Source: Ga0077527 sp049433545
GTDB taxonomy: Bacteria; Pseudomonadota; Gammaproteobacteria; Burkholderiales; SG8-41
Length of the DNA stretch: 6,346 nt
Direction of reading: 5' to 3'
Assembly (NCBI GenBank): GCA_049433545.1
Contig: JBMTEY010000138.1
Coordinates: 1-6,346, forward strand
In this document: positions 5,813 to 6,346 of the stretch, in pieces
How the letters are laid out: each line of letters opens with the position of its first letter
Numbering within the stretch: position 1 is the first letter of the stretch
Position numbers and translations under genes: made by a program
Notes under the pieces: model-generated
What the model saw: only the letters and a program-made list of their open reading frames with translations
Database searches by the model: none
Told to the model about the DNA's origin: nothing

Positions 5813-6346
5813 TTATGCCTTGGACACCTGGCAAAGCGTCGTCTTGGTTTCCTGCATCATGGTCACGATGTCGTAGCCATAAGTGGTCGCCGTGTTGACT
5901 GCCTCGCCGCGCACCACCGGGGCGGCTCCCTCCGGGTAATACTTCTTCATGTCCTCGCCCATCCACCAGCCGGCAAAGTGGAACGGCAGGAACACCGTGC
6001 CCGAAGCCACGCGCTCGGTCACCAGCGTCTTGACCTTCAGCTTCGCCTTGGTCGGCGATTCGACCCAGACATACTCGTTGTTGCGGACACCGCGGTCATT
6101 GGCATCCTTGGGATTGATCTCGACGAACATCTCCTGCTGCAGTTCGGCCAGCCAGGGATTGGATCGCGTCTCGTCGCCGCCGCCTTCGTATTCCACCAGG
6201 CGTCCGCTGGTCATGATCAGCGGATAGGACTTGACCGCATCCTTGTTGGCATCCTGCACCGTCTTGAACAGCACCGGCAGGCGCCAGCGCACCTTCTGGT
6301 CGGCGTGGGTCGGGTATTTCTCGATCAGATCCGGACGCGGGCTGTA
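5813..6346 (-). CDS. fdhA: Formate dehydrogenase catalytic subunit (alpha), C-terminal 177 residues only
   Basis: The frame is open from the right edge to TAA at 5815-5813, so only the C-terminus of a protein usually over 900 residues is seen. An internal GTG at 6292 is not the start, since YSPRPDLIEKYP reads in frame before it. The visible part is the molybdopterin-dinucleotide-binding C-terminal domain of the DMSO-reductase superfamily: YPLIMTSGRLVEYEGGG, then NPWLAELQQEMFVEINPKDA, RNNEYVWVESP, and FLPFHFAGWWMGED before NTATTYGYDIVTMMQETK. It ends TLCQVSKA. The substrate assignment rests on the neighbouring FdhB and FdhC and on resemblance to formate dehydrogenase alpha chains; the cysteine or selenocysteine ligand to molybdenum and the Tat signal lie outside the window. 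The gap to fdhB is 29 bases. This is the first gene seen in the minus-strand operon, whose promoter must be beyond the right edge. Confidence 0.92.
   Translation of the reverse strand, partial: YSPRPDLIEKYPTHADQKVRWRLPVLFKTVQDANKDAVKSYPLIMTSGRLVEYEGGGDETRSNPWLAELQQEMFVEINPKDANDRGVRNNEYVWVESPTKAKLKVKTLVTERVASGTVFLPFHFAGWWMGEDMKKYYPEGAAPVVRGEAVNTATTYGYDIVTMMQETKTTLCQVSKA

Noticed and set aside
1..6346. Search for a defence system, mobile element, CRISPR array, tRNA or riboswitch
   Set aside because: No direct repeat arrays, transposase or recombinase motifs, clover-leaf structures or long untranslated leaders are visible; both operon promoters lie outside the window.

Overview
The window holds two convergent gene clusters from a GC-rich (roughly 60%) Gram-negative bacterium. 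The overall character (TRAP transport, a membrane-bound periplasmic formate dehydrogenase, strong Shine-Dalgarno sites, tight overlapping operons) suggests a proteobacterium. A betaproteobacterium is my best guess, by resemblance only and not by any search. Every base lies in or near a gene; no gap exceeds 300 bases, and no RNA gene, mobile element or CRISPR array is visible.

Plus strand, 1 to about 3552: a TRAP (tripartite ATP-independent periplasmic) transporter operon. In order it encodes the small permease DctQ (5' end outside the window), the large permease DctM, a DUF1330 protein, a VOC/glyoxalase-fold protein with a full set of candidate metal ligands, and a DctP-type solute receptor. 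The genes are spaced by 6, 15 and 17 bases and then overlap by 4, so they are almost certainly co-transcribed. The receptor is odd: it starts directly at the mature fold and has no signal peptide. The two small soluble proteins suggest that the operon pairs import of an organic acid with a cytoplasmic step acting on it. The substrate cannot be read from the sequence.

Between the clusters, a near-perfect palindrome at 3593-3619 forms a symmetrical hairpin with A/T runs on both sides. It probably terminates both operons.

Minus strand, 6346 down to 3640: a respiratory formate dehydrogenase operon read right to left. It encodes the C-terminal part of the molybdopterin catalytic subunit (FdhA, running off the right edge), the four-[4Fe-4S] electron-transfer subunit (FdhB), a 75-residue predicted lipoprotein, the cytochrome b subunit (FdhC) and a 77-residue Ala/Lys-rich exported protein. 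The expected electron path is formate to FdhA, to the FdhB clusters, to the FdhC hemes, to quinone. FdhB lacks the C-terminal membrane anchor of E. coli FdnH, while FdhC carries an extra N-terminal signal peptide, periplasmic stretch and helix. The two small exported proteins, each translationally coupled to the gene before it, are the least understood components and the best leads in the window.
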